A DNA stretch of 47,324 nt from Sulfurimonas sp. (lineage in GTDB: Bacteria > Campylobacterota > Campylobacteria > Campylobacterales > Sulfurimonadaceae). The notes under the pieces were generated by a model. That model saw only the letters and a program-made list of their open reading frames with translations, had not been told where the DNA came from and did not search any database. How positions within the stretch are numbered: position 1 is the stretch's first letter; every line of letters begins with the position of its first letter. The position numbers and the translations under genes are program-made. The stretch spans positions 18,445 to 65,768 of the forward strand of contig PPDH01000043.1 of assembly GCA_002899765.1 (NCBI GenBank). The letters run 5' to 3'. Positions 35,054-43,929 of the stretch are shown here, piece after piece.

Positions 35054-35156
35054 AAAAGTTTGTTTTTAGAAGTATCTTATTTATGCCAAAATCTTTTATC
35101 TGCTCTGAAGTGTAGAGTGGATATTGATTTTAACTTTTTAAGATATAATTTTTACA

Positions 35157-36116
35157 ATGAACAAGCTAATAAAAAAAATATTTTACATACTCTTTATGTT
35201 GATTTTAATTTCCATTATCTCTTTTCTGGCAATCCACGCGGCACCGAATAGTTTTTTTGCAGCAGGAGAGTTAAATCCAAATATGACAGAGGAAGCTATA
35301 GCCGCACTTAAAGCAGTATATGGACTTGACAAACCGCTCTTTGAACAGTATGTTGATTGGGTTATAAATATATTTAGTCTAAATTTCGGTATCTCTTTTG
35401 TGAGCGGTCAAGATGTAAGTACAGAGATACTAAAGCGGCTTCCCGTAACACTTATTATGAATATAACGGCACTTGTTGCAGTTTTTGTTATCTCTTTATA
35501 TTTAGGTATAAAAGCAGCGCTTAACTATGAAAAAAAGAGTGATTATCTGATTCGCCAAATTTCTCTTATTTCATTTTCCATGCCCTCTTTTTATCTGGCA
35601 CTTCTTTTTATTATCTTTTTCTCTTTGGTATTAGGAATATTTCCTATTTCAGGGTTACATTCGGTAGAGCCAAAAGAGGGATTCCTCTACTATCTTGACA
35701 TGGCATGGCATCTGGTTTTGCCTATCGGGGTTATGATATTTGTAGGACTCGGCAGCATGATAATCTATATACGTTCTTTGACTTTAGAGATACTAAAGAG
35801 TGACTATTACTACTTTGCTCTCTCTCGCGGTTTGAACAAAAAAGAGCTGCTTCGTTACTATATACTTCCAAATCTGCTTCCGCCGATTGTTACGCTTTTA
35901 GGATTATCATTGCCCGGACTTATAGGCGGAAGTGTTATATTGGAGTCAATTTTTGGGATTGAAGGGATGGGGCAGCTTTTTTACATGAGTGCGCTTAGCC
36001 GTGATTATCCGATAATCATGGGAACTTTAATGATAACGGCATTTCTGACTCTGCTTGGAAACATGATAGCGGATTTAATTCTTTTGAAATTAAATCCATA
36101 CATGACGAGACAATAG
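35157..36116 (+). CDS. ABC transporter permease, dipeptide/nickel (DppB) type
   Basis: This 319-aa inner-membrane permease has six transmembrane helices. The DppB/OppB family features are an N-terminal helix, a periplasmic loop with LKAVYGLDKPLFEQYVDW, and the EAA-type cytoplasmic loop near RGLNKKELLRYYILPN. No second permease, ATPase or binding protein is next to it, so it is an orphan here. Substrate could be peptides or nickel. It converges with nusA. Confidence 0.85.
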   Translation: MNKLIKKIFYILFMLILISIISFLAIHAAPNSFFAAGELNPNMTEEAIAALKAVYGLDKPLFEQYVDWVINIFSLNFGISFVSGQDVSTEILKRLPVTLIMNITALVAVFVISLYLGIKAALNYEKKSDYLIRQISLISFSMPSFYLALLFIIFFSLVLGIFPISGLHSVEPKEGFLYYLDMAWHLVLPIGVMIFVGLGSMIIYIRSLTLEILKSDYYYFALSRGLNKKELLRYYILPNLLPPIVTLLGLSLPGLIGGSVILESIFGIEGMGQLFYMSALSRDYPIIMGTLMITAFLTLLGNMIADLILLKLNPYMTRQ

Positions 36117-36139
36117 AGATTGTCTTGACATCTCTTTTT
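36115..36139 (+). terminator. Terminator between ABC permease and nusA
   Basis: AGAGATTGT and ACATCTCT pair around a CTTG loop with one bulged T, followed by TTTTA. It starts inside the permease stop region. Confidence 0.6.
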
Positions 36140-36140
36140 A

Positions 36141-37271
36141 TTAGTTAAACAGTGCCTTAAGAGCGTCAACACTCTCTTTTTGTTCGCCTAGCTCACTGTT
36201 TTGGCTAGATTTGTCACTCTCAAGAAGTTCGATATTTAATCCGCTAAGCATAGAAGCCAAGCGAATATTTATACCGTTTTTGCCTATTGCTTTTGATTTT
36301 TGATCAGATGAGAGCGATATTACAGCCTTCTGTGCTTCACCGTTTTCATCTTTTGTAATCTCAACACTAGAGATAATAGCAGGACTCATGATTCTTGATA
36401 TGAAAAGTTCAGGGATATTTGAGTACTCAATACAATCTATATTTTCACCGATAAGCTCTTGGCTGACCGCATTAATACGAACACCTTTTACTCCGACAGT
36501 CGCACCTACGGCATCAACTTGAGGGTGCATGCTGATAAGCGCTACTTTAGCTCTCTCTCCGGGTATACGAGCACTTTTTTCTACAACTACGGTTCCGTCT
36601 GCAATTTCAGGAACCTCAAGTGCCAAAAGCTCTTCTAGAAATTTTGGAGATGTGCGTGAGAGCTCGATTTGAATGCCGTTTTCTTTGTCCATATTTACAC
36701 GGCGTACAACAGCTTTTAGATGATCTCCTACTTTGAAAACTTCACCTTTTATACGGCTTTTCATAGGTAAAACGGCACGAACTTCGTCAACTTCTATATA
36801 GGTTGCGTTATTATTGTCGACTCTTGTTACTCTGCCCGTAACAAGCGTTCCGATTTTGGCTTTATATTTATTGAAAATATCATCTTCTATAAGTCTTTGA
36901 ATATGATACTCTATTTCGCGGTGAAGTGTTGAAGCAGCAGTCCTGCCGTACTCTTCCAAATCATGCGGAATCTGAAGCTGGTCGTCAAGTTCTACTTGAT
37001 CGTCATACTCTCTGGCTTCGGTAATAGAGATATATGCAGGAGCTATCTCTTCATCTTGAAGTCTCTCATCATTATCCGCAACGACAGTTATCGTTTGAAT
37101 AAGGTCTATTGTTTTTGTTTGAGAATTTAGTACTGCTTCAAAAGCAAATTTTTGGTTTATTATCTTTTTTGCAGTCTGAATGAATGCTGTTTTTAGAGCC
37201 TCTTTTACATTTTCAGGTTTTAGGCCTTTTTCATGCGCTATTGCTTCAACTATATATAGAATTTTTTCCAT
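36141..37271 (-). CDS. nusA: Transcription termination/antitermination protein NusA
   Basis: This 376-aa factor binds RNA polymerase and modulates pausing and termination. It has a NusA N-terminal domain (about 1-125), an S1 RNA-binding domain (GTLVTGRVTRVDNNNATYIE), and two KH domains (VGVKGVRINAVSQEL; SKAIGKNGINIRLASML). There is no C-terminal acidic AR domain, as in other Epsilonproteobacteria. I chose the ATG at 37271 because AGGAT lies 7 bases upstream; an ATG at 37289 would add 6 residues. Confidence 0.95.
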   Translation of the reverse strand: MEKILYIVEAIAHEKGLKPENVKEALKTAFIQTAKKIINQKFAFEAVLNSQTKTIDLIQTITVVADNDERLQDEEIAPAYISITEAREYDDQVELDDQLQIPHDLEEYGRTAASTLHREIEYHIQRLIEDDIFNKYKAKIGTLVTGRVTRVDNNNATYIEVDEVRAVLPMKSRIKGEVFKVGDHLKAVVRRVNMDKENGIQIELSRTSPKFLEELLALEVPEIADGTVVVEKSARIPGERAKVALISMHPQVDAVGATVGVKGVRINAVSQELIGENIDCIEYSNIPELFISRIMSPAIISSVEITKDENGEAQKAVISLSSDQKSKAIGKNGINIRLASMLSGLNIELLESDKSSQNSELGEQKESVDALKALFN

Positions 37272-37347
37272 TATTATATCCTGGTGCAAGATTGTCTCAT
37301 AAAAAACAGTGTTAAAAGTATTTCAGGGATTTCTTATGAAGAGTATC

Positions 37348-37353
37348 ATTATA
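37348..37353 (-). promoter_or_regulatory. -10 box for nusA
   Basis: TATAAT on the minus strand, preceded by GG, about 77 bases from the nusA start. Confidence 0.45.
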
Positions 37354-37415
37354 CCAAAATAGTCATAAAAATAGCCTTAGGGCACCCTTTAATACGATTT
37401 TTAGTAGAGTTTTAC

Positions 37416-37421
37416 TATAAT
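37416..37421 (+). promoter_or_regulatory. -10 box for the HP0268-like gene and miaB
   Basis: A perfect TATAAT on the plus strand, 36 bases before the HP0268-like gene, preceded by a T-rich region. Confidence 0.5.
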
Positions 37422-37457
37422 GCAAGAAAATATAGCATTTAAAGATAAGGATAGATA

Positions 37458-37703
37458 ATGGATTTAAAGTTTGCAAGAACAGATATTACAACAAAGCCTA
37501 AAAAGGCAGAATTAGATAAGATGGAGGCTGCTCTTGAAAAACAAGACAGCGTAATTTTTTATTTTGACAGAGAAAACTCGCATAAAGATCTTCTGGAGCT
37601 TCAAGATTATTTTGAAGCAAAAGGTAAAAGTTTTTATATGAATGAGGTCAAATATGGACTTGCCGATAATGAGTACATGTATAAAGTTCACATCATAAAT
37701 TAA
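37458..37703 (+). CDS. HP0268-family small nuclease-like protein
   Basis: This 81-aa protein resembles Helicobacter pylori HP0268 over its full length: DSVIFYFDRENSHKDLLEL, DYFEAKGKSFYMNEV and a final YKVHIIN. HP0268 has been described as a small nuclease with a two-strand, alpha-helix fold. In H. pylori the gene also lies directly before miaB, the same as here (9 bases apart). The assignment comes from memory of the H. pylori sequence and order, not a search. Confidence 0.75.
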   Translation: MDLKFARTDITTKPKKAELDKMEAALEKQDSVIFYFDRENSHKDLLELQDYFEAKGKSFYMNEVKYGLADNEYMYKVHIIN

Positions 37704-37712
37704 GAATTTATA

Positions 37713-39014
37713 ATGTCAAAAAAGTTATTTATTGAAACATTAGGCTGTGCCATGAACTCTCGCGACAGTGAACATATTATTGCTGCGCTTAAAGAAAAAG
37801 AGGGTTATGAGACTACCGATGATTTAAAGAGTGCAGATCTTATTTTAATAAATACATGTTCTGTAAGAGAAAAGCCTGTTGCCAAGCTTTTCTCAGAACT
37901 CGGCGTTTTTAACAAAAATAAAAAAGAGGGTGCAAAGATAGGTGTCTGCGGTTGTACTGCATCACATCTCGGCGAAGAAATTATTAAAAGAGCGCCTTAT
38001 GTCAGTTTTGTTTTAGGAGCTAGAAATGTCTCTAAAATTACGGAAGTTTTGCATAGAGACAAAGCTGTTGAAGTAGATATAAACTATGATGAGAGCTCTT
38101 TCGCTTTTGATGAGTTTAGAACATCCCCCTATAAAGCCTACATAAATATCTCAATCGGATGCGACAAATCATGCACCTACTGCATAGTTCCAAAAACGCG
38201 CGGAGATGAGATATCCATTCCTGCCGAACTTATTTTGCGTGAAGCTAAAAGAGCTGTCAATGGCGGAGCAAAGGAACTTTTTCTTTTGGGGCAAAACGTA
38301 AACAATTACGGACGCCGTTTTTCAGGTGAACATGAGAAGGTAAACTTTACGGAGCTTCTTCGCCGTCTTAGCCGTATTGAAGGCTTGCAGAGGATTCGTT
38401 TTACCTCTCCGCACCCTTTTCATATGGATGATGAATTTATAGAGGAGTTTGCCTCAAATCCTAAAATATGCAAGTCTATGCATATGCCGCTTCAAAGCGG
38501 TTCGACAAAAGTTCTAAAAGATATGAAGCGCGGCTATACTAAAGAGTGGTTTTTAAATCGTGTTGAAAAGTTAAGAAGCGTTTGTCCCGAAGTAAGCATA
38601 TCTACGGATATAATTGTTGCATTTCCTGGAGAGAGCGACGAGGATTTTGAAGAGACTCTGGATGTTGTAAGAAAGGTCAGGTTTGAGCAAATTTTTTCAT
38701 TTAAATACTCTGCCAGACCTGAGACGGAAGCCCAGCACTTTACAAATACCGTAGATGAAGATATTGCATCTCACAGGCTTACTACGCTTCAAAATCTTCA
38801 TACGGATATTTTGGACGAAAAAAACAGAGCGCATTTAGGAAAAATATACAGCGTCTATTTTGAAGATTTAAACAAAGAGTACCATGTAAGCGGAAGAAGC
38901 GACAACAACATAGTCATAAAGGTAAAAGGCTCAGATGAACTCTTAGGCGAGTTTAGAGATGTAAAAATAACCGAGATAGGAAGAACCATCTTGAGTGGAG
39001 AAGTTGTTGGCTAA
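37713..39014 (+). CDS. miaB: tRNA-2-methylthio-N6-dimethylallyladenosine synthase MiaB
   Basis: This 433-aa radical SAM methylthiotransferase adds a methylthio group to i6A37 of tRNA. The N-terminal auxiliary cluster cysteines are C12, C49 and C81; the radical SAM motif is C150-x3-C154-x2-C157 (GCDKSCTYC); a TRAM domain ends the protein (about 375-433). The N-terminal [14 protein letters not shown] identifies MiaB rather than RimO, which is also present at 43922. Confidence 0.96.
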   Translation: MSKKLFIETLGCAMNSRDSEHIIAALKEKEGYETTDDLKSADLILINTCSVREKPVAKLFSELGVFNKNKKEGAKIGVCGCTASHLGEEIIKRAPYVSFVLGARNVSKITEVLHRDKAVEVDINYDESSFAFDEFRTSPYKAYINISIGCDKSCTYCIVPKTRGDEISIPAELILREAKRAVNGGAKELFLLGQNVNNYGRRFSGEHEKVNFTELLRRLSRIEGLQRIRFTSPHPFHMDDEFIEEFASNPKICKSMHMPLQSGSTKVLKDMKRGYTKEWFLNRVEKLRSVCPEVSISTDIIVAFPGESDEDFEETLDVVRKVRFEQIFSFKYSARPETEAQHFTNTVDEDIASHRLTTLQNLHTDILDEKNRAHLGKIYSVYFEDLNKEYHVSGRSDNNIVIKVKGSDELLGEFRDVKITEIGRTILSGEVVG

Positions 39015-39630
39015 AAAGTTTTTGCGTGCATTAGCGCTTCTTATCGTTCCTTTTACGGCATCTTTGCTAATAAGAATCATCTACATGACAAGCAAAAAAA
39101 ACTTTCATGGGCCAAGTAGCATTTCAGATGAGCCGGCAATCTTTGCATGCTGGCATGGAGAACTTTTGATGTTGCCGTTTCTCTATCTGAGATATAGAAA
39201 AACACCACATGTAAAAGCTTTAATATCAAGCCATTTTGACGGAATGTTAATATCAAAAACGATAAACTATTTTGGCATAGATACGATAAGCGGCTCAACA
39301 AACAGAAATGCTACAAGAGTTTTAATGCAGGGGATAAAAGCCTTAAAAGAGGGTTATGATATCGGCATTACGCCTGATGGTCCAAAAGGACCCAGACATG
39401 ATGTGGCAGACGGTATAGTTGCTATGGCACAAAAGGCAAAAGTTAAAATAGTGCTAGTCGAGATAAAGCCTACTAAATTTTGGCAGTTTAACAGCTGGGA
39501 TAAATTTAGAATTCCTAAACCGTTCGGTACTTTAAACTACTATTCCACGCAGCCTATAGATGTCGCTTCCATGGATATGCAAGAGGCAAAAAATTTCATA
39601 AAAAAGGGACTCTTGAAGCATGAACTCTAA
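38995..39630 (+). CDS. DUF374 lysophospholipid acyltransferase-like protein
   Basis: This protein of about 205-211 aa has an N-terminal membrane helix and DUF374 signatures: [10 protein letters not shown] near residue 52 and [16 protein letters not shown] near 127. The family is related to lysophospholipid and lipid A acyltransferases. The start is uncertain: GTG at 38995, or TTG at 39004/39007, the last ones with GGAGAAG just upstream. It overlaps miaB by 8-20 bases and overlaps the next gene by 11. Confidence 0.85.
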   Translation: MEKLLAKKFLRALALLIVPFTASLLIRIIYMTSKKNFHGPSSISDEPAIFACWHGELLMLPFLYLRYRKTPHVKALISSHFDGMLISKTINYFGIDTISGSTNRNATRVLMQGIKALKEGYDIGITPDGPKGPRHDVADGIVAMAQKAKVKIVLVEIKPTKFWQFNSWDKFRIPKPFGTLNYYSTQPIDVASMDMQEAKNFIKKGLLKHEL

Positions 39631-40078
39631 ACTCTTTATTCCGCTTGTCGCTCTTTTTTTACTTTTTGTTATGGGAATATATTTTATCGTTAATCCATCC
39701 TATGAAAAATCTCTTAGAGCAAAATACTATTATGAAACAGGTGAGTATAAAGAGGCTTATGCTCTAGCAAAGGAAGCGTTTAGTCTAGACCTTTATAACC
39801 GTATGGCGGCTACTATTATGACACAGTCGCAAACGTCTTTGAAATATATGTCATACATTGAAGATGCAAAAAAATATATGAAAATCATAGATGAGATTGC
39901 GCTTCATGAGAGCATTTCCGATGCAGATAAAGCAAAGATAAGAATGATATGTCAGATTATGCTAAGTGCCTATATAAAACTTGCTCCAAGCGTTATAACA
40001 GACGATGAAATAGTAAATCAGGCTGCCGAATATCATAAAAAATTTGAGAAGTTACTTGAAAAAGTTAATCGAAGCTAA
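39620..40078 (+). CDS. Membrane-anchored hypothetical protein
   Basis: This 152-aa protein has one N-terminal membrane helix (about residues 6-24) and a helical soluble part with a TPR-like motif (YYYETGEYKEAYALAKEAFS). I do not recognise a named family. It overlaps the DUF374 gene by 11 bases and the recombinase gene by up to 35 bases, so all three are probably co-translated. Confidence 0.75.
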   Translation: MNSKLFIPLVALFLLFVMGIYFIVNPSYEKSLRAKYYYETGEYKEAYALAKEAFSLDLYNRMAATIMTQSQTSLKYMSYIEDAKKYMKIIDEIALHESISDADKAKIRMICQIMLSAYIKLAPSVITDDEIVNQAAEYHKKFEKLLEKVNRS

Positions 40079-40895
40079 GAAGAGAGAGTTTCTCCTTTAT
40101 CTTGAGAATATAAGAGGCTACTCTGATTTGACTATTAAAAGCTATGATGAATCTTTGAGAGAGGCATTTTTGCATATTGAGATTTTGCAAGAGAGTGGGC
40201 ATACTTTTTTAAATCTTATGCCCTACCGTATAAAAATCTCTTCGTTGAATCCAAAAACAATCAGTAAAAAACTAAGTGCAATCCGCTCTTTTGCCAAGTA
40301 TCTAAACGATAATGGTTTAAGCGTTATTTTAAAAGCGGATGAGAGCGTTAAAGTTGCAAAAACTCTGCCAAAACCTATATCACATGAGCACATACTTAAA
40401 GCGTTGACGCACTGTGAATTAAGAGAGAAGCTTGTTGTCATACTTCTTTATACGCTGGGTCTTAGAATCTCTGAATTGAGCTCTTTGAGGATAGATAATA
40501 TCTACGATAAATGGGTAAGAGTTATAGGAAAAGGTAATAAACAAAGAGATATTCCTCTTTTGGCAAATACAAAAGAGCTGCTGGATGAGTATTTAGACAT
40601 ATCGATGCAAAAAAAGTTTGTTTTTGAGAAAAATGGCGAAAAATTAAGCCAAAACAGTCTAAGATATATAGTTATAAATGTCTTTAGCAGGGTTGGATTA
40701 AAAGTCACGCCGCATCAACTCAGACACTCTTATGCAACGGGTCTTTTAAATGCTAAGGCTCCTATTGCCGATGTTAGCGAGTTGTTGGGACACTCATCTA
40801 TGGCAACGACACAAATATATACAAAATTGGGCAGTGTATTGAAACAAGAGAACTACAATTCAGCGCATCCTCTTTGCGGAATCGGTGAATCATGA
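40044..40895 (+). CDS. xerH: Tyrosine recombinase XerH-like
   Basis: This 283-aa site-specific recombinase probably resolves chromosome dimers at a difH site as the sole Xer protein, as in Helicobacter and Campylobacter. The catalytic residues are all present: R141 (LGLRISEL), K163 (GKGNK), H224 and R227 (HQLRHS), H250 (LLGHSS) and Y259 (TQIYT). The N-terminal SAM-like core-binding domain covers about 12-100. The start is a TTG, at 40044 or 40056; neither is certain. No difH-like site was recognised in the window. Its stop overlaps the next ATG. Confidence 0.9.
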   Translation: MRSYLKKLIEAKKREFLLYLENIRGYSDLTIKSYDESLREAFLHIEILQESGHTFLNLMPYRIKISSLNPKTISKKLSAIRSFAKYLNDNGLSVILKADESVKVAKTLPKPISHEHILKALTHCELREKLVVILLYTLGLRISELSSLRIDNIYDKWVRVIGKGNKQRDIPLLANTKELLDEYLDISMQKKFVFEKNGEKLSQNSLRYIVINVFSRVGLKVTPHQLRHSYATGLLNAKAPIADVSELLGHSSMATTQIYTKLGSVLKQENYNSAHPLCGIGES

Positions 40896-41905
40896 TTGGT
40901 AAATTTTTAGAAGCTTTATATACAAAAGTTTTTATAAATATTGTTGTTGAAAATTCGCAGACAATAGTGTATGTTGAGGTGTGCTCCAAAAATGAGGTGT
41001 TGCAGAGCATACATAAAGTTTTTGAGACAACAACAATCAACACAAAAATGTATGATTTTATCCGTGCATTTTTTAAAGAAACCCCTTTTTATTACATATC
41101 TATTTTAGATAAATCATCAAATCATGGAGCAATACCTACATGTACTCTAAGCGAAATGGGAAAATATTGTGACATTAACTCCTCTGAATATATATGTTTC
41201 TCAAACGATTGGGCTTTTTACACTTCAGAGTATGATTTAGAGGCTATAAAACATGAGTACAGAAGCATTGGACTTGATTTTATTTTCTCTCCTTTTGCGA
41301 TATTAGCAACCTTCTTTAAAGATAAGATAGAAAATACATTAGCAATGTTTGTTTTGATTGAAGAAGGCTATCTCTCTTTTACTGTTTTTGATAAATCTAA
41401 ATTATTGTATGCCGAGTATTTAGATATGCAGCATCATAAAGATGATGAAGACATGTTGATGGACTCAGCACTGGAAGATGATGATGAAGATGATGTTTCA
41501 CTTGATGGCATCGACTTGGAAGACATGAGTATAGAAGACGACGTTAATAGTTTTGATGATTTTGCAAATATAGAAGATTTAGACAGTGATGATGACATGG
41601 ATGAATTTTCAGAGATACAAGAAGTTCAAGAAAACGTAGAGCAAGAGATAGATATTTCAACTGAGGGTTTTAACGAGGATTATCAAAGATTTTCATTAAT
41701 ACAGAGTGCGCTTAACACTTTTTATAAAGATTCAAAGTATGAGAGTCAATTTATAGAGACTATTTACATAGCCAATGGAGTGCGGATAAGTTCCGATTTG
41801 AAGAGTTATCTCGAAGAGGAGATGTTCTTAAACGTATATATTAGAAAAATAGATTTAGGCGTTGCGTTATGCGAGATGGCAAAGGCAGAGACAAATGAGA
41901 TATAG
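40892..41905 (+). CDS. PilM/GspL-like cytoplasmic protein with an acidic linker (tentative)
   Basis: This 337-aa protein has no signal or membrane helix. Residues 1-185 and 265-337 look like two halves of an actin-like fold, joined by an extremely acidic stretch (about 190-260, many D and E). It is followed by two genes whose products look like PilN and PilO, so it may be the PilM component of a type II/IV-like inner-membrane platform. Sequence similarity to PilM is not obvious to me; the call depends on context. It overlaps xerH by 4 bases (ATGA). Confidence 0.5.
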   Translation: MIGKFLEALYTKVFINIVVENSQTIVYVEVCSKNEVLQSIHKVFETTTINTKMYDFIRAFFKETPFYYISILDKSSNHGAIPTCTLSEMGKYCDINSSEYICFSNDWAFYTSEYDLEAIKHEYRSIGLDFIFSPFAILATFFKDKIENTLAMFVLIEEGYLSFTVFDKSKLLYAEYLDMQHHKDDEDMLMDSALEDDDEDDVSLDGIDLEDMSIEDDVNSFDDFANIEDLDSDDDMDEFSEIQEVQENVEQEIDISTEGFNEDYQRFSLIQSALNTFYKDSKYESQFIETIYIANGVRISSDLKSYLEEEMFLNVYIRKIDLGVALCEMAKAETNEI

Positions 41906-42419
41906 CTATATAAAACCTAGAGCAAAAACTATCTTCTCGAAGGATATACAGCTGCTTTTTACTTTTTTTGGCGTTACTATTTTTATGCTTTTTAGTACGT
42001 ATGCTTTTTTATCTTTTAAAGAGTATAGATTTACGCAGGAGATGCAAGATATTCAAGAACAAAAAGAGCAGCTCCGTACAAATATTTCAAAAATGAATTC
42101 TATGATTACGGTTGTCGAGAAACAGAGCATCTTAGCAGAGAAAATCTTTACAAAAAACAATGTTTTAAAAGAGAGTATAAACAATCTTTTTGATTTAGTT
42201 CCCGGCAGAATAACGCTCTCGGAGGCAAAAATACTGCAAAACGGACTTATCCTTTATGGTATAACGCCAAATAAAGATGTTTACAACTTTATGCTTCAAG
42301 CACCGCTGAGGTCGATATTTCATAGAACATACAGCAGTTTTTATCCTGCAGACAACGGCTGGCTAAGATTTGTATCTACCAACTATATTGACGAAGAGGG
42401 GTTAAGCAGTGAAAATTAA
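41895..42419 (+). CDS. PilN-like bitopic membrane protein (tentative)
   Basis: This 174-aa protein has a basic N-terminal tail, one membrane helix (about 22-42), a coiled coil (about 45-85) and a C-terminal beta/alpha domain. That layout matches PilN/GspL-type proteins. The start at 41895 is inside the end of the previous gene; an upstream in-frame ATG at 41862 gives an unlikely basic extension. It overlaps the next gene by 11 bases. Confidence 0.5.
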   Translation: MRYSYIKPRAKTIFSKDIQLLFTFFGVTIFMLFSTYAFLSFKEYRFTQEMQDIQEQKEQLRTNISKMNSMITVVEKQSILAEKIFTKNNVLKESINNLFDLVPGRITLSEAKILQNGLILYGITPNKDVYNFMLQAPLRSIFHRTYSSFYPADNGWLRFVSTNYIDEEGLSSEN

Positions 42420-42945
42420 TTTCTCAAGACAAAATATCTATCTATTGGTAATGACTATATTGCTGCTAGTGTTCGTTTTGGTCTTTTCATTTACCGTTTT
42501 AATACCTAACGGTAAAGAGTACAGAGTAAAAAGGGCCGAACTTAAAAAAGAGAATCTTGTGTTAAAACAGCTTAGCGATTTTTCTATTGAAAAAGAGGTT
42601 ATGCTTCAAAAACTCCAAAGTGATAATCTGCATGTCATAAAAGCATTTGCAACCGAGTTTAATGCCCAGAGATTTGAGAAGCAGCACAAATCATTTTTCA
42701 GCTCTTTAACTATTTTGAAAATGAGTAAAGCCGAGGATGAGGAGGAGTTTAGCGTATATGAAGTAAACACCACATCTGAGATTAGTTCACCGAAAAGTTT
42801 TTATAACTTCCTTGATGCCGTGAATAAAAGCGACTGGATTATAGCGGTAAATTTTCCTATAAACTTTAAAAGAGAGGGTGAGATGATTATCTCATCTTTT
42901 ACTATGAAGGTTTACAACAACAAAGAATCAAACACCACTAAATAG
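42409..42945 (+). CDS. PilO-like bitopic membrane protein (tentative)
   Basis: This 178-aa protein has one membrane helix (about 12-32), a coiled coil (about 35-70), and a ferredoxin-like C-terminal domain with the SPKSFYNFLDAVNKSDW segment. The layout is typical of PilO/GspM. The start codon is GTG at 42409. Its end overlaps the converging tilS gene by 18 bases. Confidence 0.5.
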   Translation: MKINFSRQNIYLLVMTILLLVFVLVFSFTVLIPNGKEYRVKRAELKKENLVLKQLSDFSIEKEVMLQKLQSDNLHVIKAFATEFNAQRFEKQHKSFFSSLTILKMSKAEDEEEFSVYEVNTTSEISSPKSFYNFLDAVNKSDWIIAVNFPINFKREGEMIISSFTMKVYNNKESNTTK

Positions 42946-43929
42946 CTCTTTTATCTTTAAAAAAGCATCATGGTTTTTGTAGAGATAGGGTCTAAGTTTG
43001 GGTTCTATCTTTAAGATTCTACATGTATCTTTGAATTTTTCATCCATTTTTTGCATCTCTTTTTCATAAGGCATGATAAAAACAAAACCCTTATCTTGAT
43101 TTACTATAAAACGTCTTCCCACAATAGCTATGGAGTTGTTTTTTAAAATCTCTCTTTCATTTGCACTTAACATGTAGAGTTGTGATTTAAGATATTTATC
43201 AATCGCAAAAATATCTGCTCTTTGATTTTGCGAGCTTTTAAAGTATGCAAAACTTCCGATACTCTTTATCTCTATTTCATCTATAAGTTCTGCTCTGTCC
43301 TCATCTATATACTCAAAACTTTTTTTTATTCCGCTGAGATATTTTTCTAAAAGCGGCAGAGAGTAGTTGTGCCTGAATGAGTTTCTTTTTATATCCTCAT
43401 CAAAGTTACTCTCATCTTCAAAATAGTGTTTTTTGTTCGCATGAAGATAAGTTAAAAGCTCTTTTTTGTCCAGATGAAGAAGAGGGCGCAAGAGAGTGTA
43501 AAAATCTCTCTTATCAACACTCTGCATACCTGCTATTTCAGCACATCCAGCACCTTTGCAAAACTGCATAAGCATCCACTCAAACCTGTCTCCCAAATGG
43601 TGAGCGGTCAAAAGATTGTCGTAGCCGTACTCTTTAATCAGCTCTTCAAAAAAACCGTATCGTATCTCTCTTGCTTTTGCCTCAAAATTTTGCTTAATTT
43701 TGGGTGCTTTTAGCAGATGGCATCTGAGATTATGCGTCTTTGCAAGCTCATACGCAAACGCTGCCTCTTTTTTGCTTTGCTCTCTTATGCCGTAGTCTAC
43801 GATTGCAATGTCAAAAGGAATGTCGTGTTTTAAGAGAAGAAAAAACAGAGCGGTTGAGTCCGCTCCGCCTGAGAATGCTAGAAGATTTTTTTTATCACTT
43901 AGCTTTGAGAGTGTTCTGTTTTCAAGCAT
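42928..43929 (-). CDS. tilS: tRNA(Ile)-lysidine synthase
   Basis: This 333-aa enzyme changes C34 of tRNA-Ile(CAU) to lysidine so it reads AUA. The PP-loop ATP motif SGGADS is at residues 20-25; the HHLGDRFEWML and FRHNYSLPLL segments are typical. It overlaps the rimO stop codon by 8 bases. Confidence 0.95.
   Translation of the reverse strand: MLENRTLSKLSDKKNLLAFSGGADSTALFFLLLKHDIPFDIAIVDYGIREQSKKEAAFAYELAKTHNLRCHLLKAPKIKQNFEAKAREIRYGFFEELIKEYGYDNLLTAHHLGDRFEWMLMQFCKGAGCAEIAGMQSVDKRDFYTLLRPLLHLDKKELLTYLHANKKHYFEDESNFDEDIKRNSFRHNYSLPLLEKYLSGIKKSFEYIDEDRAELIDEIEIKSIGSFAYFKSSQNQRADIFAIDKYLKSQLYMLSANEREILKNNSIAIVGRRFIVNQDKGFVFIMPYEKEMQKMDEKFKDTCRILKIEPKLRPYLYKNHDAFLKIKELFSGV

Noticed and set aside
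35006-35251. 81-codon open frame on the plus strand
   Set aside because: It begins within the palindromic repeat and overlaps the ABC permease start in another frame; no ribosome binding site.
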